Source: Cyanobium sp. FGCU6 (lineage in GTDB: Bacteria > Cyanobacteriota > Cyanobacteriia > PCC-6307 > Cyanobiaceae). From it: 64,000 nt of DNA. Location: positions 1 through 64,000 of the forward strand of contig JANWUR010000010.1 of NCBI GenBank assembly GCA_024958655.1, written 5' to 3'. Every line of letters starts with the position of its first letter. Within the stretch, counting starts at the first letter, position 1. Shown one piece after another: positions 1 to 8,812 of the stretch. The translations under genes were made by a program, and so were the position numbers. The notes under the pieces are model-generated. The model was not told the DNA's origin. It ran no database searches and was given only the letters and a program-made list of their open reading frames with translations.

Positions 1-12
1 CGTCGATCCTTC

Positions 13-40
13 AGGGCCCCTCACTGGGGCCCTTTTTTTT
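13..40 (+). terminator. Rho-independent terminator of an upstream gene
   Basis: An 8-bp GC-rich stem (AGGGCCCC / GGGGCCCT) with a 5-nt loop is followed directly by eight T. It ends a plus-strand transcript that enters from outside the window. Because cpcE and cpcF follow, the upstream unit may be a phycocyanin operon, but that is inference. Confidence 0.85.
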
Positions 41-118
41 CGTGTCGCTCCTTCCGCTCAGCTTCCGGAATGCAGGGGGCGTGGTGGCACGATCGATGGC
101 CACGCTGTCGAACGGGCC

Positions 119-952
119 ATGGCCCCCTCCGATCACGATGCCTCGATCCCGCTGACCGACGCCGGTGAGCCGATCAGCGAGGCAGAGGCCCTGCGCCGTC
201 TGCGCCAGAGCGAAGACCTGTCGCTGCAGTACTACGCCGCCTGGTGGCTGGGTCGGATGCGCAGCACCCATCCCGAGGCGGTGCCGCTGCTGCGCACAGC
301 CCTGGGCCAGCGGCAGAGCGAGGATCCCAGCATCGGCGTGGGCACCAACGCCGTGGCACGTAACGCGGCACGCGCCCTCGGCAAGCTGGGCCGGCCGGAG
401 GCCATCCCCGACCTGCTGAAGGCCCTCGAGGACGAGGATGACGGCCTGCGGGAAGCGGCTGCCCGTGCCCTGGGGCAGCTGGGGGCCGTGGAGGCCGTGG
501 AGCCGATCTGCAACCGGCTGGCCAGTGGACCGGAAGGGGCCGGGGCGCCACGGGAGAACAGCCCGAAACTGCGGGAGCCCTGCGAGGCCCTCATCGAGGC
601 CCTTGGCGACATCGGCAGCGCTCATTCCGCCGTGGTGGAGGTGATCGTTCCCTTCCACCGCCATGAGCGGCCGATCATCAAGGCCGCCGCCGCCCGCGCC
701 CTGCTGCAGCTCACCGGCGAGCGCCGCTGGGGGGAGAGTCTGCTGGAGCTGCTCGTTCATCCCTCGCTGCAGGTGCGGAGGGCGGCCCTGATGGATCTGG
801 GGGCGGTGGGCTGGCGGCCGGCGCTCGAACCGATCCGTGGCACCCTGGCCGAGAACAGCCTCAAGCTGATCGCCCTGCGGGGCCTGGTGGAGCAGGGGCA
901 GGGCGAACCCAACGCCGAGGCGGTGTTGGCGGTGATGGACGAGCTCCTGTGA
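119..952 (+). CDS. cpcE: Phycocyanobilin lyase subunit CpcE (HEAT-repeat protein)
   Basis: This is a 277-residue all-helical HEAT/PBS-lyase repeat protein. The N-terminal part carries a YYAAWWLGRMR stretch and then an RNAARALGKLG repeat, as in the alpha-phycocyanin lyase subunit CpcE. CpcE pairs with CpcF to attach phycocyanobilin to a cysteine of the phycocyanin alpha subunit. The gene immediately downstream is a CpcF-type protein, which strongly supports the pairing. Other E/F-type lyases (PecE, CpeY) share the fold, so the exact bilin and target subunit are inferred. The ATG lies 78 bp after a terminator, so a promoter should lie in that gap. Confidence 0.85.
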   Translation: MAPSDHDASIPLTDAGEPISEAEALRRLRQSEDLSLQYYAAWWLGRMRSTHPEAVPLLRTALGQRQSEDPSIGVGTNAVARNAARALGKLGRPEAIPDLLKALEDEDDGLREAAARALGQLGAVEAVEPICNRLASGPEGAGAPRENSPKLREPCEALIEALGDIGSAHSAVVEVIVPFHRHERPIIKAAAARALLQLTGERRWGESLLELLVHPSLQVRRAALMDLGAVGWRPALEPIRGTLAENSLKLIALRGLVEQGQGEPNAEAVLAVMDELL

Positions 953-989
953 CCTGGATGCTGTTGCCCGAATCCTGAACCATGACGCT

Positions 990-1661
990 GTGATGACGAG
1001 CGCGATGACGAGGACGACCCTGATCGAAGCGGTCCAGCGGGCGAGCACCTCCCAGGAGCTGCTCGCGGCAGCCCAGGCCCTGGCGGCTGCCGCCGCTCCA
1101 GACATGGAGCCGGAAGCCGTGAGCTGCCTGGTCGATCTGCTGGGATACAACAATCCAGGTGCAGCCGTGGCGGCGGTCGACGGATTGATCGCGATCGGGC
1201 CCGCGGCCGTTGCTCCTCTGCTGGAGGGCCTGGACGAGCACAACTACGGCGCCCGTGCCTGGGCGGTGCGCGCCCTGGCCGGCATCGGCGACGTGCGCGG
1301 CCTCGCGCTGCTGGAGTCGGCCCTGGGCAACGACATCGGCCCCAGTGTGCGGCGGGCGGCGGCCCGCGGGCTCGGGCAGCTGCGCTGCGAGAGTCTCCCC
1401 CCCGGCGAGCAGGAGGCCATCCGCCAGCGTGCCCTGGCGGCCCTCGAACGCAGCCTGGCCGATGGGGAGTGGGTGGTGCGTTACGCCGTGGCGGTGGCGC
1501 TGGAAGGTCTCGCCCTGCCGCTGGCAGGCGCTTCACTCCACGCCAGGATCCGCACGGCCCTGGAGCGGCTGGCCGATCCTGCCAGCGAGGACACACCGGT
1601 GGTGCGCCAGCGTGGGCAGCTGGCCCTGCAGCGGCTGAACACTTCCGCCCCCACCCCATGA
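990..1661 (+). CDS. cpcF: Phycocyanobilin lyase subunit CpcF (HEAT-repeat protein)
   Basis: A 223-residue HEAT-repeat protein with repeated ALxxIG and RALAGIGD motifs, matching the smaller partner of an E/F-type bilin lyase. It should form a heterodimer with the preceding CpcE and chromophorylate alpha-phycocyanin. The first two codons are both ATG, so the start may be 3 bp later. Its stop overlaps the start of the next gene (ATGA), which suggests translational coupling with the phosphatase. Confidence 0.85.
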   Translation: MMTSAMTRTTLIEAVQRASTSQELLAAAQALAAAAAPDMEPEAVSCLVDLLGYNNPGAAVAAVDGLIAIGPAAVAPLLEGLDEHNYGARAWAVRALAGIGDVRGLALLESALGNDIGPSVRRAAARGLGQLRCESLPPGEQEAIRQRALAALERSLADGEWVVRYAVAVALEGLALPLAGASLHARIRTALERLADPASEDTPVVRQRGQLALQRLNTSAPTP

Positions 1662-2167
1662 CCCCTTCCCCCCAGCCCGTCCGGGTGCTGTTCGTCTGCC
1701 TCGGCAACATCTGCCGCTCGCCGGCTGCCGAAGGCGTGTTCCTCGATCTGCTCGCCCGCGAGGGGCTGGAGGAGGCCTTCGTGGTGGATTCCGCGGGAAC
1801 CGGCGGCTGGCACACCGGCAAGCGGGCCGACACCCGGATGCGGGCGGCGGCATCCCGCCGGGGCATCCACCTGCCCAGCCGGGCCCGTCAACTGCAAGCC
1901 GCCGACCTGGAGACCTTCGATCATGTGCTCACGATGGACGCAGACAACCTCGCCGCGGTGCACCGGATCGCCGCCGCCCACGGGCTGGAGGCCGGCCACG
2001 TCCGCCCTCTGCTGACCCACGGCAGCCAGGAGGGGATCGACGAGGTGCCCGACCCCTACTACGGCGGTGCGGAGGGCTTCGAACACGTGCTCGATCTGCT
2101 CGAGGATGCCTGCCGAGGCCTGCTGGAGGAGCTGCGACCCCATTCCGCTCAGGCGGATTCCGGCTGA
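1658..2167 (+). CDS. Low-molecular-weight protein-tyrosine phosphatase
   Basis: A 169-residue cytoplasmic LMW-PTP. The P-loop FVCLGNICRSP lies near residue 11 with the nucleophilic Cys and the phosphate-binding Arg, and the general-acid loop DPYYGG lies near residue 130. The family dephosphorylates phosphotyrosine or similar substrates; the substrate here is unknown. The ATG overlaps the cpcF stop. An in-frame upstream extension exists but lies inside cpcF and lacks family similarity. The 3' end overlaps the convergent panC/cmk gene by 19 bp. Confidence 0.9.
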   Translation: MTPSPQPVRVLFVCLGNICRSPAAEGVFLDLLAREGLEEAFVVDSAGTGGWHTGKRADTRMRAAASRRGIHLPSRARQLQAADLETFDHVLTMDADNLAAVHRIAAAHGLEAGHVRPLLTHGSQEGIDEVPDPYYGGAEGFEHVLDLLEDACRGLLEELRPHSAQADSG

Positions 2168-3753
2168 AGGCCGGGCCAGGCCTCCTCGGGAACCCGTTCG
2201 CGGAACAGGGCCACCAGGGCGTCGATCACCGCCTCGATCGCCATGCCGTCGGTGACCAGTTCGGACGCATCCTCCGCCTGACGCAGGGGCGCCACCTCCC
2301 TGGTGGAATCGAGCCGATCGCGCTCGGCGATCTGCTCCTCCAGCTCCGCCAGGGAGGGCACCGGGAAGCCCCGCTCGGCCAGATCCCGGGCGCGGCGCCG
2401 GGCCCGCTCGGCCACGGTGGCGGTGAGAAAGACCTTGCACTCGGCGTCGGGAAACACGGCCGTGCCGATGTCACGGCCTTCGGCCACCAGCCCGCCTCGC
2501 AGGCCCAGGGCCTGCTGCTGGCGTGTGAGGGCCTCCCGCACGCAGGCATGGGCGGCAACGGCCGAGACCGCGACCGTGACCTCGAGGCTGCGGATCGCAG
2601 CGGTGACCTCATGGCCGTTCACCCACACCCGCTGCTCGCCGTCAGGACCCGCCTCCAGACGGAGATCGATGCCCTCGAGCCAGGAGGCCACGGCGGCCGG
2701 ATCAGCCGGGTCGGCCCCCTGGCGCTGCACCCACCAGGTGAGAGCCCGGTACATGGCTCCGGTATCGAGATACACCAGGCCCAGCTGCCGAGCCAAGGCA
2801 CGCGTCACGGTGCTCTTGCCGGCACCGGCGGGGCCGTCGATGGCGACGATCGGGGGACGGGACATCAGGAACACATGATCGATCAGGCGGCTGGGGCCGC
2901 ACTGCACCGCCGCGGCCAGGAGGGCGAGGCCCTGAGCCCGGTGCAGCGGCTTCAAAGTATGCGCCTCCACCAGCTGCACGTAATCCACGCAGAGACCGGC
3001 ACGCTCCAGGGCTGCGCGCACCCCGCCGAGCAGAGGCTCAGCCTCCCGCTCGCCGCGGCCATGGACCGCCTGGGCAGCCTGCAGGGCCCGGGGCAGTGCC
3101 ACGGCCCCGCGGCGTTGCTCTGCGGACAGGTAACGGTTGCGGGAACTGCGGGCCAGGCCGTCGGCCTCGCGGACCGTGGCGACTCCCCGCAGAGCCACGG
3201 GAAGGCCGAGGTCGGCCACCACCCGGCGCAGGATCAGCAGCTGTTGCCAGTCCTTCTCGCCGAAGAAGGCCCGATCGGGCCGAACCAGGGCGAACAGCCG
3301 GCACACCACCGTGGCCACGCCGTCGAAGTGACCGGGGCGGGAGCTGCCGCAGAGGGATTGCTGGAGGGCCCGGGGTGGCTGCACCCGGGTGAGACCCTCC
3401 GCCCCCTGCGGAACCATCTCCCCCACCGACGGAGCGAACAGGGCATCGGCGCCAGCGGCAGCGGCCAGCGCGGCATCGGCCTCAAGATCGCGGGGGTAGC
3501 GCTCAAAATCCTCGTGGGGACCGAACTGCAGCGGATTCACGAAGACGCTCACCAGCACCCTCGGCGCCAGGCTGCCTGCCATGGACAGGGCAGCCCGTTC
3601 GATAAGCCGGGCATGGCCTGCGTGCAGGGCACCCATCGTGGGCACAAAGTGCAGCGACGAGCCGGCGATGCGGCGACGCCACGCGGCAAGGGCAACCCGG
3701 GAGTGCAGCAGCTCCACCGTCGATCGACTCTCCCGGAACGTGAAAAGGCCCAT
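2149..3753 (-). CDS. panC/cmk: Bifunctional pantoate-beta-alanine ligase / cytidylate kinase
   Basis: A 534-residue fusion typical of cyanobacteria. The N-terminal part (about 1-290) is pantothenate synthetase with the nucleotide-binding PTMGALHAGH segment, joining pantoate and beta-alanine for coenzyme A synthesis. The C-terminal part, beginning near MSRPPIVAIDGPAGAGKST, is cytidylate kinase with a P-loop and the LDTGAMYRAL segment, phosphorylating CMP/dCMP. The two domains run through one continuous frame with no stop. The gene converges on the LMW-PTP gene and overlaps it by 19 bp. Confidence 0.95.
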   Translation of the reverse strand: MGLFTFRESRSTVELLHSRVALAAWRRRIAGSSLHFVPTMGALHAGHARLIERAALSMAGSLAPRVLVSVFVNPLQFGPHEDFERYPRDLEADAALAAAAGADALFAPSVGEMVPQGAEGLTRVQPPRALQQSLCGSSRPGHFDGVATVVCRLFALVRPDRAFFGEKDWQQLLILRRVVADLGLPVALRGVATVREADGLARSSRNRYLSAEQRRGAVALPRALQAAQAVHGRGEREAEPLLGGVRAALERAGLCVDYVQLVEAHTLKPLHRAQGLALLAAAVQCGPSRLIDHVFLMSRPPIVAIDGPAGAGKSTVTRALARQLGLVYLDTGAMYRALTWWVQRQGADPADPAAVASWLEGIDLRLEAGPDGEQRVWVNGHEVTAAIRSLEVTVAVSAVAAHACVREALTRQQQALGLRGGLVAEGRDIGTAVFPDAECKVFLTATVAERARRRARDLAERGFPVPSLAELEEQIAERDRLDSTREVAPLRQAEDASELVTDGMAIEAVIDALVALFRERVPEEAWPGLQPESA

Positions 3754-3805
3754 CCGCCAATCTGACGGATGGGCCCGAAGGGAACGGATCCCGATGGGAT
3801 GGAAA

Positions 3806-4312
3806 TCAGTTCAGAACTTCAAGGCGGACCTGGGCGACGCCGCTGGAGGTGACGCCCAGCTCGGTGGCTGCACCATGGGCCAGGTCGATGATGCGACCTC
3901 CATGGAAGGGGCCGCGATCGTTGATGCGGACCACTGCGGAACGACCGTTGTAGAGGTTGGTCACGCGCACGCGGGTTCCGAAGGGCAGCGAGCGATGGGC
4001 AGCGGTAAGGGTGCCGGGACGGAACACCTCACCACTGGCGGTGCGGTTGCCGTAGAAGCCTGGCCCGTACCAGCTGGCCTGACCGCTCATCACCTGACCC
4101 GCCGAGGCGATCATCTGACCCTGGGCCAGGGGGGTGGGAGGAATCTGGCGAAGGAATTTCTCATCCCAGCTCGGTGCGACATCGGAGTCGAGAATGGCCA
4201 CTTGGCCATCTGTTGAGGAGGCGGGGGAGAAAGAACCGGCCAGGGCAGGGGCGGTAAGACCGCTGCCGGCAATCAGGAGGGCGGCGGTGCCCAGCAGTTG
4301 AAGGGAACGCAT
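3806..4312 (-). CDS. rlpA: RlpA-like double-psi beta-barrel protein (septal/cell-wall lytic transglycosylase family)
   Basis: A 168-residue exported protein. The ATG chosen gives a clean signal peptide (MRSLQLLGTAALLIAGSGL...APALAG); a further ATG 42 bp upstream is possible. The C-terminal domain has the RlpA hallmark segments GQASWYG, NRTASGE and VRINDRGPF. E. coli RlpA cleaves peptidoglycan strands lacking stem peptides. No SPOR domain is present, so septal targeting by that route is not supported. It is divergent from purM across a roughly 390-bp gap. Confidence 0.82.
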   Translation of the reverse strand: MRSLQLLGTAALLIAGSGLTAPALAGSFSPASSTDGQVAILDSDVAPSWDEKFLRQIPPTPLAQGQMIASAGQVMSGQASWYGPGFYGNRTASGEVFRPGTLTAAHRSLPFGTRVRVTNLYNGRSAVVRINDRGPFHGGRIIDLAHGAATELGVTSSGVAQVRLEVLN

Positions 4313-4704
4313 GACGATCGAAACAAGCTGGCTGAGAAGCCGGGCCTGGACCATGGCCCAGAGCTCGGATTGAATTCATTCGCAGCGCCAGGTCGGTAAA
4401 GACAGGCAGCGATAAAAATTGGCCGAACGAGTTCCTTACAGAAATTGACGACCCGGCAAAGTTAACGGCTGTCGACAGGAGAGAAAGTCGATGGAGCAGC
4501 GGACTTAAACGATCAGAATTCATCATGATTTGCCCCGATCCTCGGCCCCACAGGCCTGGCCACCCATCAGCCGTCAGTCCAAAGATCAGCAGATTTGATC
4601 TTTCAGATCAGTCGATCTGATCGATGCCTGTGCCGATTCTCCTGGCGTCCACCGACTGTTGGCCCCGCCGTTGCAGGATCGGTTCAGAACCACCCCAGCA
4701 GGCC
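4313..4704. other. Divergent intergenic region rlpA/purM
   Basis: This roughly 390-bp AT-richer region should hold the promoters of both divergent genes. The only structure I can see is a GATC-rich cluster of overlapping inverted repeats at 4596-4619, about 90 bp before the purM start. I found no convincing ORF. Confidence 0.5.
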
Positions 4705-5772
4705 ATGGACTACCGCACAGCAGGCGTCGATGTGGTGGCCGGCCGCGCCTTCGTGCAGCGGATCCGCTCGAGCGTGGAGGCGACCCGCCGGCCGGAGGTG
4801 GTGGGCGGGCTTGGCGGCTTCGGTGGTCTCTTTCGCCTGCCGGGGGGGATGCGCCGCCCACTGCTGGTCGCCGGCACCGATGGGGTGGGCACGAAGCTCG
4901 AGCTGGCACAGGCCCACGGCCGCCATCACGACGTGGGCATCGATCTGGTGGCGATGTGCGTCAACGATGTGATCACCAGCGGGGCCGAACCGCTGTTCTT
5001 CCTCGACTACATCGCCACCGGCAAGCTCAGCACCGAGGCGATGGCAACGGTGGTGGAAGGCATTGCCGAGGGCTGCCGCCGCAGCGGCTGCGCCCTGCTG
5101 GGGGGAGAAACCGCCGAGATGCCGGGGTTCTACGAGCCGGGGCGCTACGACCTTGCCGGCTTCTGCGTGGCGGTGGTGGAGGAGGACGAGCTGATCGACG
5201 GATCGGCCATCAGGGACGGCGACCGGATCGTGGCCGTGGCCAGCAGCGGGGTGCACAGCAACGGCTTCAGCCTGGTGCGACGCATCCTTGCGTCCTCCCC
5301 CACCGCCGCCGCCGCCAGGCTCGAACCGGAGCTGACGCCCCTGATCGATCGGCTGCTCACCCCCACGGCGCTCTATGGCTCGCTCGTGCGCGCCCTGCGG
5401 CAGGCGGCCCTGCCGGTGCGGGGAATGGCCCACATCACCGGAGGCGGCCTGCCGGAGAACCTGCCCCGCTGCCTGCCTCCCGGCCTCCACGCGCTCATCG
5501 ATCCCGGCAGCTGGGAGCGGCCCGCCCTGTTCCGCTGGCTGCAGCAGGAGGGGGGAGTGCCCGAGCCGGACATGTGGAACACCTTCAACCTCGGTGTCGG
5601 ATTCTGTGTCGTGGTGCCCGAGGAGGCTGAAGCCGCAGTGCTGGCCCTCTGCCGCGACCTGGGACATCAGGCCTGGAGACTCGGCAGCGTGCTCGCAGGT
5701 GAGGCCCCAGCCGCGGGCCTGGCGGGATTGCCGTACGACGCCTCCGGCGGCGGCGGAAACGACACTGCCTAG
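4705..5772 (+). CDS. purM: Phosphoribosylformylglycinamidine cyclo-ligase (AIR synthetase)
   Basis: A 355-residue PurM that closes the imidazole ring in step five of purine synthesis (FGAM + ATP to AIR). MDYRTAGVD at the N terminus, [30 protein letters not shown] and [11 protein letters not shown] are characteristic of the family. The ATG before DYRTAG is chosen because the longer ORF has a non-homologous 27-residue lead. Its length matches the usual 340-350 residues. Confidence 0.96.
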   Translation: MDYRTAGVDVVAGRAFVQRIRSSVEATRRPEVVGGLGGFGGLFRLPGGMRRPLLVAGTDGVGTKLELAQAHGRHHDVGIDLVAMCVNDVITSGAEPLFFLDYIATGKLSTEAMATVVEGIAEGCRRSGCALLGGETAEMPGFYEPGRYDLAGFCVAVVEEDELIDGSAIRDGDRIVAVASSGVHSNGFSLVRRILASSPTAAAARLEPELTPLIDRLLTPTALYGSLVRALRQAALPVRGMAHITGGGLPENLPRCLPPGLHALIDPGSWERPALFRWLQQEGGVPEPDMWNTFNLGVGFCVVVPEEAEAAVLALCRDLGHQAWRLGSVLAGEAPAAGLAGLPYDASGGGGNDTA

Positions 5773-5853
5773 GCTCCGGCCATGCAGCACAGGGCGGATC
5801 CGCCATCACCGCCCGGCCCTGCTTCTCCTTACCCATACGTCGTCCGAACCGGA

Positions 5854-6504
5854 ATGTTCACCAGCTCCAACCGCATCACCCGCCGCCGCAGTTCCGCCGG
5901 GCCGGTGCCGCCCCAGCGCCCCCAGCAACCGCGGCCGCGGTTCCGGGAAGGTGGCGCCCGTGAGGGAGGCGGCCAGCGTCCAACCTTCCTGACCCTGAGG
6001 GACCACGGCAAGGTGTACGTGGCGGATCTGCCCCGGCTCTCCGACGGCCAGCTCAGCCAGATCGCCCGGGAGGCGCAGGAGGTGCTCGACAGCCTCAACC
6101 GACGCCTGCAGGAGCTTGAGGTCCAGCTCCAGCTCAGCGAACTGGAGCAGGACACACGCATCCGGGCCACCACCAAACGTGATGTGACCGAACGCTTCCT
6201 GACGGCAATCGCCCAGGAGCAGGAGCTGCGCCGCAGCAATCCCTCCCTGCGGGCGGCCGCCGGCGAATCGCTGGCCCGAGCCTTCCTGGAGCTGGCCCGC
6301 CACCGGCTGCCAGGCTCCACCTTTGATTCCCTGCTGCAGGAGGCCCTGGCCGCCTGCGGACCGAGGGCGGATGGGGGCAGCCCCCCTGAGGAGGATCCTC
6401 AGGTGATGCAGATGCTTGAGCGCCAGGAGGAACCCCAGCCGCGGCCGGAGGTTCTGCCGGTGGTGCTCACGCCCGATCCTGCCGCCGCGGCTCGCGCCTG
6501 CTGA
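5854..6504 (+). CDS. Conserved hypothetical protein with coiled-coil region
   Basis: A 216-residue soluble protein I cannot assign to a function. A basic, proline-rich N terminus (about 1-45) is followed by a compact segment (RDHGKVYVADLPRLSDGQ) and a predicted coiled coil (about residues 75-115, rich in Q, E and L). The C terminus is acidic and proline-rich. The chosen ATG drops 24 weakly coding residues. It lies 81 bp downstream of purM on the same strand and may be cotranscribed. Confidence 0.7.
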   Translation: MFTSSNRITRRRSSAGPVPPQRPQQPRPRFREGGAREGGGQRPTFLTLRDHGKVYVADLPRLSDGQLSQIAREAQEVLDSLNRRLQELEVQLQLSELEQDTRIRATTKRDVTERFLTAIAQEQELRRSNPSLRAAAGESLARAFLELARHRLPGSTFDSLLQEALAACGPRADGGSPPEEDPQVMQMLERQEEPQPRPEVLPVVLTPDPAAAARAC

Positions 6505-6542
6505 CGGCGCCCGGAACCTCTGCTCCCTCCGGGAAAGGATGC

Positions 6543-7520
6543 TCAGGCGCTCTGGAAGGGATTGGCGGGCATGCGGGCCCGGCAGGCGAACGCCAGTCGA
6601 TCGAGCTTCTCGCACAGGTCGTCGCTGAGCTGCCACGCCAGAGCGGCAGCAGCAGCTTCCGCCTGGTCCGCCGTGCGCAGGCCGACGATCGGCAGCGCCC
6701 GGTGGGATCGACACCAGTTGAGCGCCACGGCGGCAGAGGTGGTTCCATGGGCCCGTGCGATGTGATCCAGGGCTTGCAGCAGGGGCTGCACCCGCGTCCA
6801 CAACCGGCGGAACAGCAGGCCACGCGGGCCGGCGGGAGCCTCCAGCGACCCAGGGGAGCGGGCCAGAAGCCCAAGGGCCAGGGGGCTGTAGGCGATCACC
6901 TCGATGCCCAGGTCGCGGCAGACGTCGACCGCCCCGCCGGGGAGCAGCGCCTCGGGAGCCAGCAGCGATAGCTGGATCTGCAGGCTGCGCAGCGGCACCC
7001 CCCGTTCGGCCAGGCGGCGGTGCAGGGCCCTCAGCCGGCGGGGCCCGAGGTTCGACACCCCAAGCTCGCGCACCTCACCCCGCAGCACACGTTCCGCCAG
7101 GCCATCCACGAGCGGCCCCTCCTGCCAGGGGGCGTAGCGGGCCGTGCTCCAGTGCAGCTGCACACGATCGAGTTTGCCCTGCAACCGCTGACGCGAGGCC
7201 GCCAGTGCCCTCTCGAAGCCGTTCCGCCCCAGCCGCCAGGGGAAAGGCGCCAGCTTGGTGGCGACGATGAGACGCTGCCGCTCCGCTGGCGGAAGGGAAG
7301 CGCAAAAGCGGCCCAGAAGGGCCTCGCTGCGACCATCAAAGCGTCCGGTGCCGTAGGAATCTGCCGTGTCGAAGACGGTGAGTCCGCGCTCGACCGCCCG
7401 CCGGAACGTCGCCTCCAGCTGGTCGTCCCGGGCAGGGTCGTAGCCCCAGAGGAACTGGTTACCCCAGGCCCAGGTGCCCACGCCGATGCCGGGGACAGGG
7501 CCACGGGGGGCGATGGGCAT
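6543..7520 (-). CDS. Aldo/keto reductase family protein
   Basis: A 325-residue TIM-barrel oxidoreductase. The catalytic tetrad is visible: Asp and Tyr in FDTADSYGTG, Lys in VATKLAPFPW and His in VQLHWS. The C-terminal ALNWCRSH and PIVGLRTADQ segments form the NADP-binding site. These enzymes reduce aldehydes or ketones with NADPH; the substrate is unknown. Plant/cyanobacterial members resemble the pyridoxal-reductase-like subgroup, but I cannot assign a reaction. The gene is divergent from the next small zinc-finger-like gene. Confidence 0.88.
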   Translation of the reverse strand: MPIAPRGPVPGIGVGTWAWGNQFLWGYDPARDDQLEATFRRAVERGLTVFDTADSYGTGRFDGRSEALLGRFCASLPPAERQRLIVATKLAPFPWRLGRNGFERALAASRQRLQGKLDRVQLHWSTARYAPWQEGPLVDGLAERVLRGEVRELGVSNLGPRRLRALHRRLAERGVPLRSLQIQLSLLAPEALLPGGAVDVCRDLGIEVIAYSPLALGLLARSPGSLEAPAGPRGLLFRRLWTRVQPLLQALDHIARAHGTTSAAVALNWCRSHRALPIVGLRTADQAEAAAAALAWQLSDDLCEKLDRLAFACRARMPANPFQSA

Positions 7521-7546
7521 GACGCGGCACCGGGAGGTCTGACGCC

Positions 7547-7771
7547 ATGATCAACCCTGCCCCGATACCGCCGCCGGCCGTGCCCGTCCCCCAGCCCCCG
7601 TGCCGCGAACAGGCCTCCCCAGCGGCCCCCAGCCTGAGCGAAGCCCCCGGCCCCAGCCCCTCCATCCACCAGCCGACCTCCCGAGAACCCGTTCTCTGCG
7701 GTCACTGCGGCCGCACCGCCGGCAATGGCATCACCTGCCAGGGCATGTGCGTGGCCGACTCGGGCTACTGA
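7547..7771 (+). CDS. Small Cys-motif protein, picocyanobacterial type
   Basis: A 74-residue protein with a proline-rich, low-complexity first half. The compact C terminus CGHCGRTAGNGITCQGMC ends in ADSGY. The four cysteines (CxxC plus CxxxC) look like a zinc-binding knuckle. I recognise this ending as one recurring in marine Synechococcus/Cyanobium small proteins, from memory rather than a search. Function unknown. It lies 26 bp from the divergent reductase start and 6 bp before the next ORF. Confidence 0.6.
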   Translation: MINPAPIPPPAVPVPQPPCREQASPAAPSLSEAPGPSPSIHQPTSREPVLCGHCGRTAGNGITCQGMCVADSGY

Positions 7772-7777
7772 AGCGCG

Positions 7778-8371
7778 GTGGCAGCGGGCCACCCTGCCGA
7801 TGGGTTGGGCACCACGAGGCTCGCCCGGAACGCGGCGAGACTCGCCGTCCTCACCGCGCTTGTTGTCGGCATCGGCGGGCCGCCTCCCTGGGCACGGGCC
7901 CAGGGCGAGGTGGATGGCTTCGGCCGCTGGGAGCAGGGCCTGCGCCGCTGTCGGATCGAGCGCTTCCCGCCCGGAGGTGCCGCCGTGTCCGGAGCGCCGC
8001 CGGGAGCGAATGCCGCTCAGAACTGCCAGCGCCTGCGCCTGGATCAGCAGCTCGAGGGACTGCTGGTGGTGCGCTGGGTGAGCGGCGCCGCCGGCGGCCG
8101 CTTTGCCAGTCGTCAGCTCGTGTTCGCCGGCCTGCTCGATCAGGCCAGTCCGCCCCTGCGCTGCAACCCGGAGGGTGCGTGCCGGCCGGTCGGGGCGATG
8201 GCGGTATGGGTGAGCCTGGTGGCCGAATCCGGTTTCGACCCCCGCGGGCTGGCCCTCGGTCTGCCGAGCTCCCGCAGGGTGCAGGGATTGTGCCGGCTGG
8301 AGGCCCGGCACTTTCACTGTGAGGCCTCGGCCACGGACGGCATCCGCTGGCGGGCCGAGGGCAGCCTCTGA
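7778..8371 (+). CDS. Hypothetical exported protein
   Basis: A 197-residue ORF starting at GTG. A hydrophobic stretch near residues 18-38 (ARLAVLTALVVGIGG) followed by ARAQG looks like a signal peptide. The mature part has several cysteines (CRIERF, NCQRL, RCNPEGAC, LCRL, FHCEA) that could form disulfides in the periplasm. I recognise no domain. It follows the Cys-motif gene by 6 bp and is convergent with another exported hypothetical gene 24 bp downstream. Confidence 0.55.
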   Translation: MAAGHPADGLGTTRLARNAARLAVLTALVVGIGGPPPWARAQGEVDGFGRWEQGLRRCRIERFPPGGAAVSGAPPGANAAQNCQRLRLDQQLEGLLVVRWVSGAAGGRFASRQLVFAGLLDQASPPLRCNPEGACRPVGAMAVWVSLVAESGFDPRGLALGLPSSRRVQGLCRLEARHFHCEASATDGIRWRAEGSL

Positions 8372-8395
8372 AGAGAGCGGAAGGGCACCGGCGGC

Positions 8396-8806
8396 TCAGG
8401 GGATCGGAAACCAGGTGTTCAAGCGGCCCGGATCCCCTCCGGGATCGCCTCCCGTGGTGATCACCGCATGGGGAACGCCCAGGGGGGAGGTCCACTCGAA
8501 GCGGCAGAAACCGGGGCCGGTCTGGGAGCAGCTCTGGAGTTCGGGATACAGATGGCAGCGGCGATCCAGCAGGAGTGTGGAGCACACCTTGCTGCCGACA
8601 CGGGGACGGGGCTTCCAACCCGCCATCCTCAGGGCGAGCCTGGCTTCGCCGTAGGCCTGACCCGCGCGCATGGGGGGATCGGCGGGGGCTGCGCGGCCAC
8701 GACCCGCCTCCGGTACCGCGGCAAAGGAGAGGCTGCCGGCCAAGGCGCATGCGGCGAGGGGTCGCAGGACCAGGCTGGGGGGTGCACCGGCCCCGGGAAT
8801 GGGCAT
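8396..8806 (-). CDS. Hypothetical exported Cys-containing protein
   Basis: A 136-residue ORF with a likely signal peptide (LRPLAACALAGSLSFAAVPEAG). The mature region has four closely placed cysteines (KVCSTL, RRCHLY, QSCSQ, GFCRF), suggesting a small disulfide-bonded periplasmic protein. No known domain is recognised. It sits 6 bp downstream of the zinc-ribbon gene on the same strand. Confidence 0.55.
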   Translation of the reverse strand: MPIPGAGAPPSLVLRPLAACALAGSLSFAAVPEAGRGRAAPADPPMRAGQAYGEARLALRMAGWKPRPRVGSKVCSTLLLDRRCHLYPELQSCSQTGPGFCRFEWTSPLGVPHAVITTGGDPGGDPGRLNTWFPIP

Positions 8807-8812
8807 CGGCCG

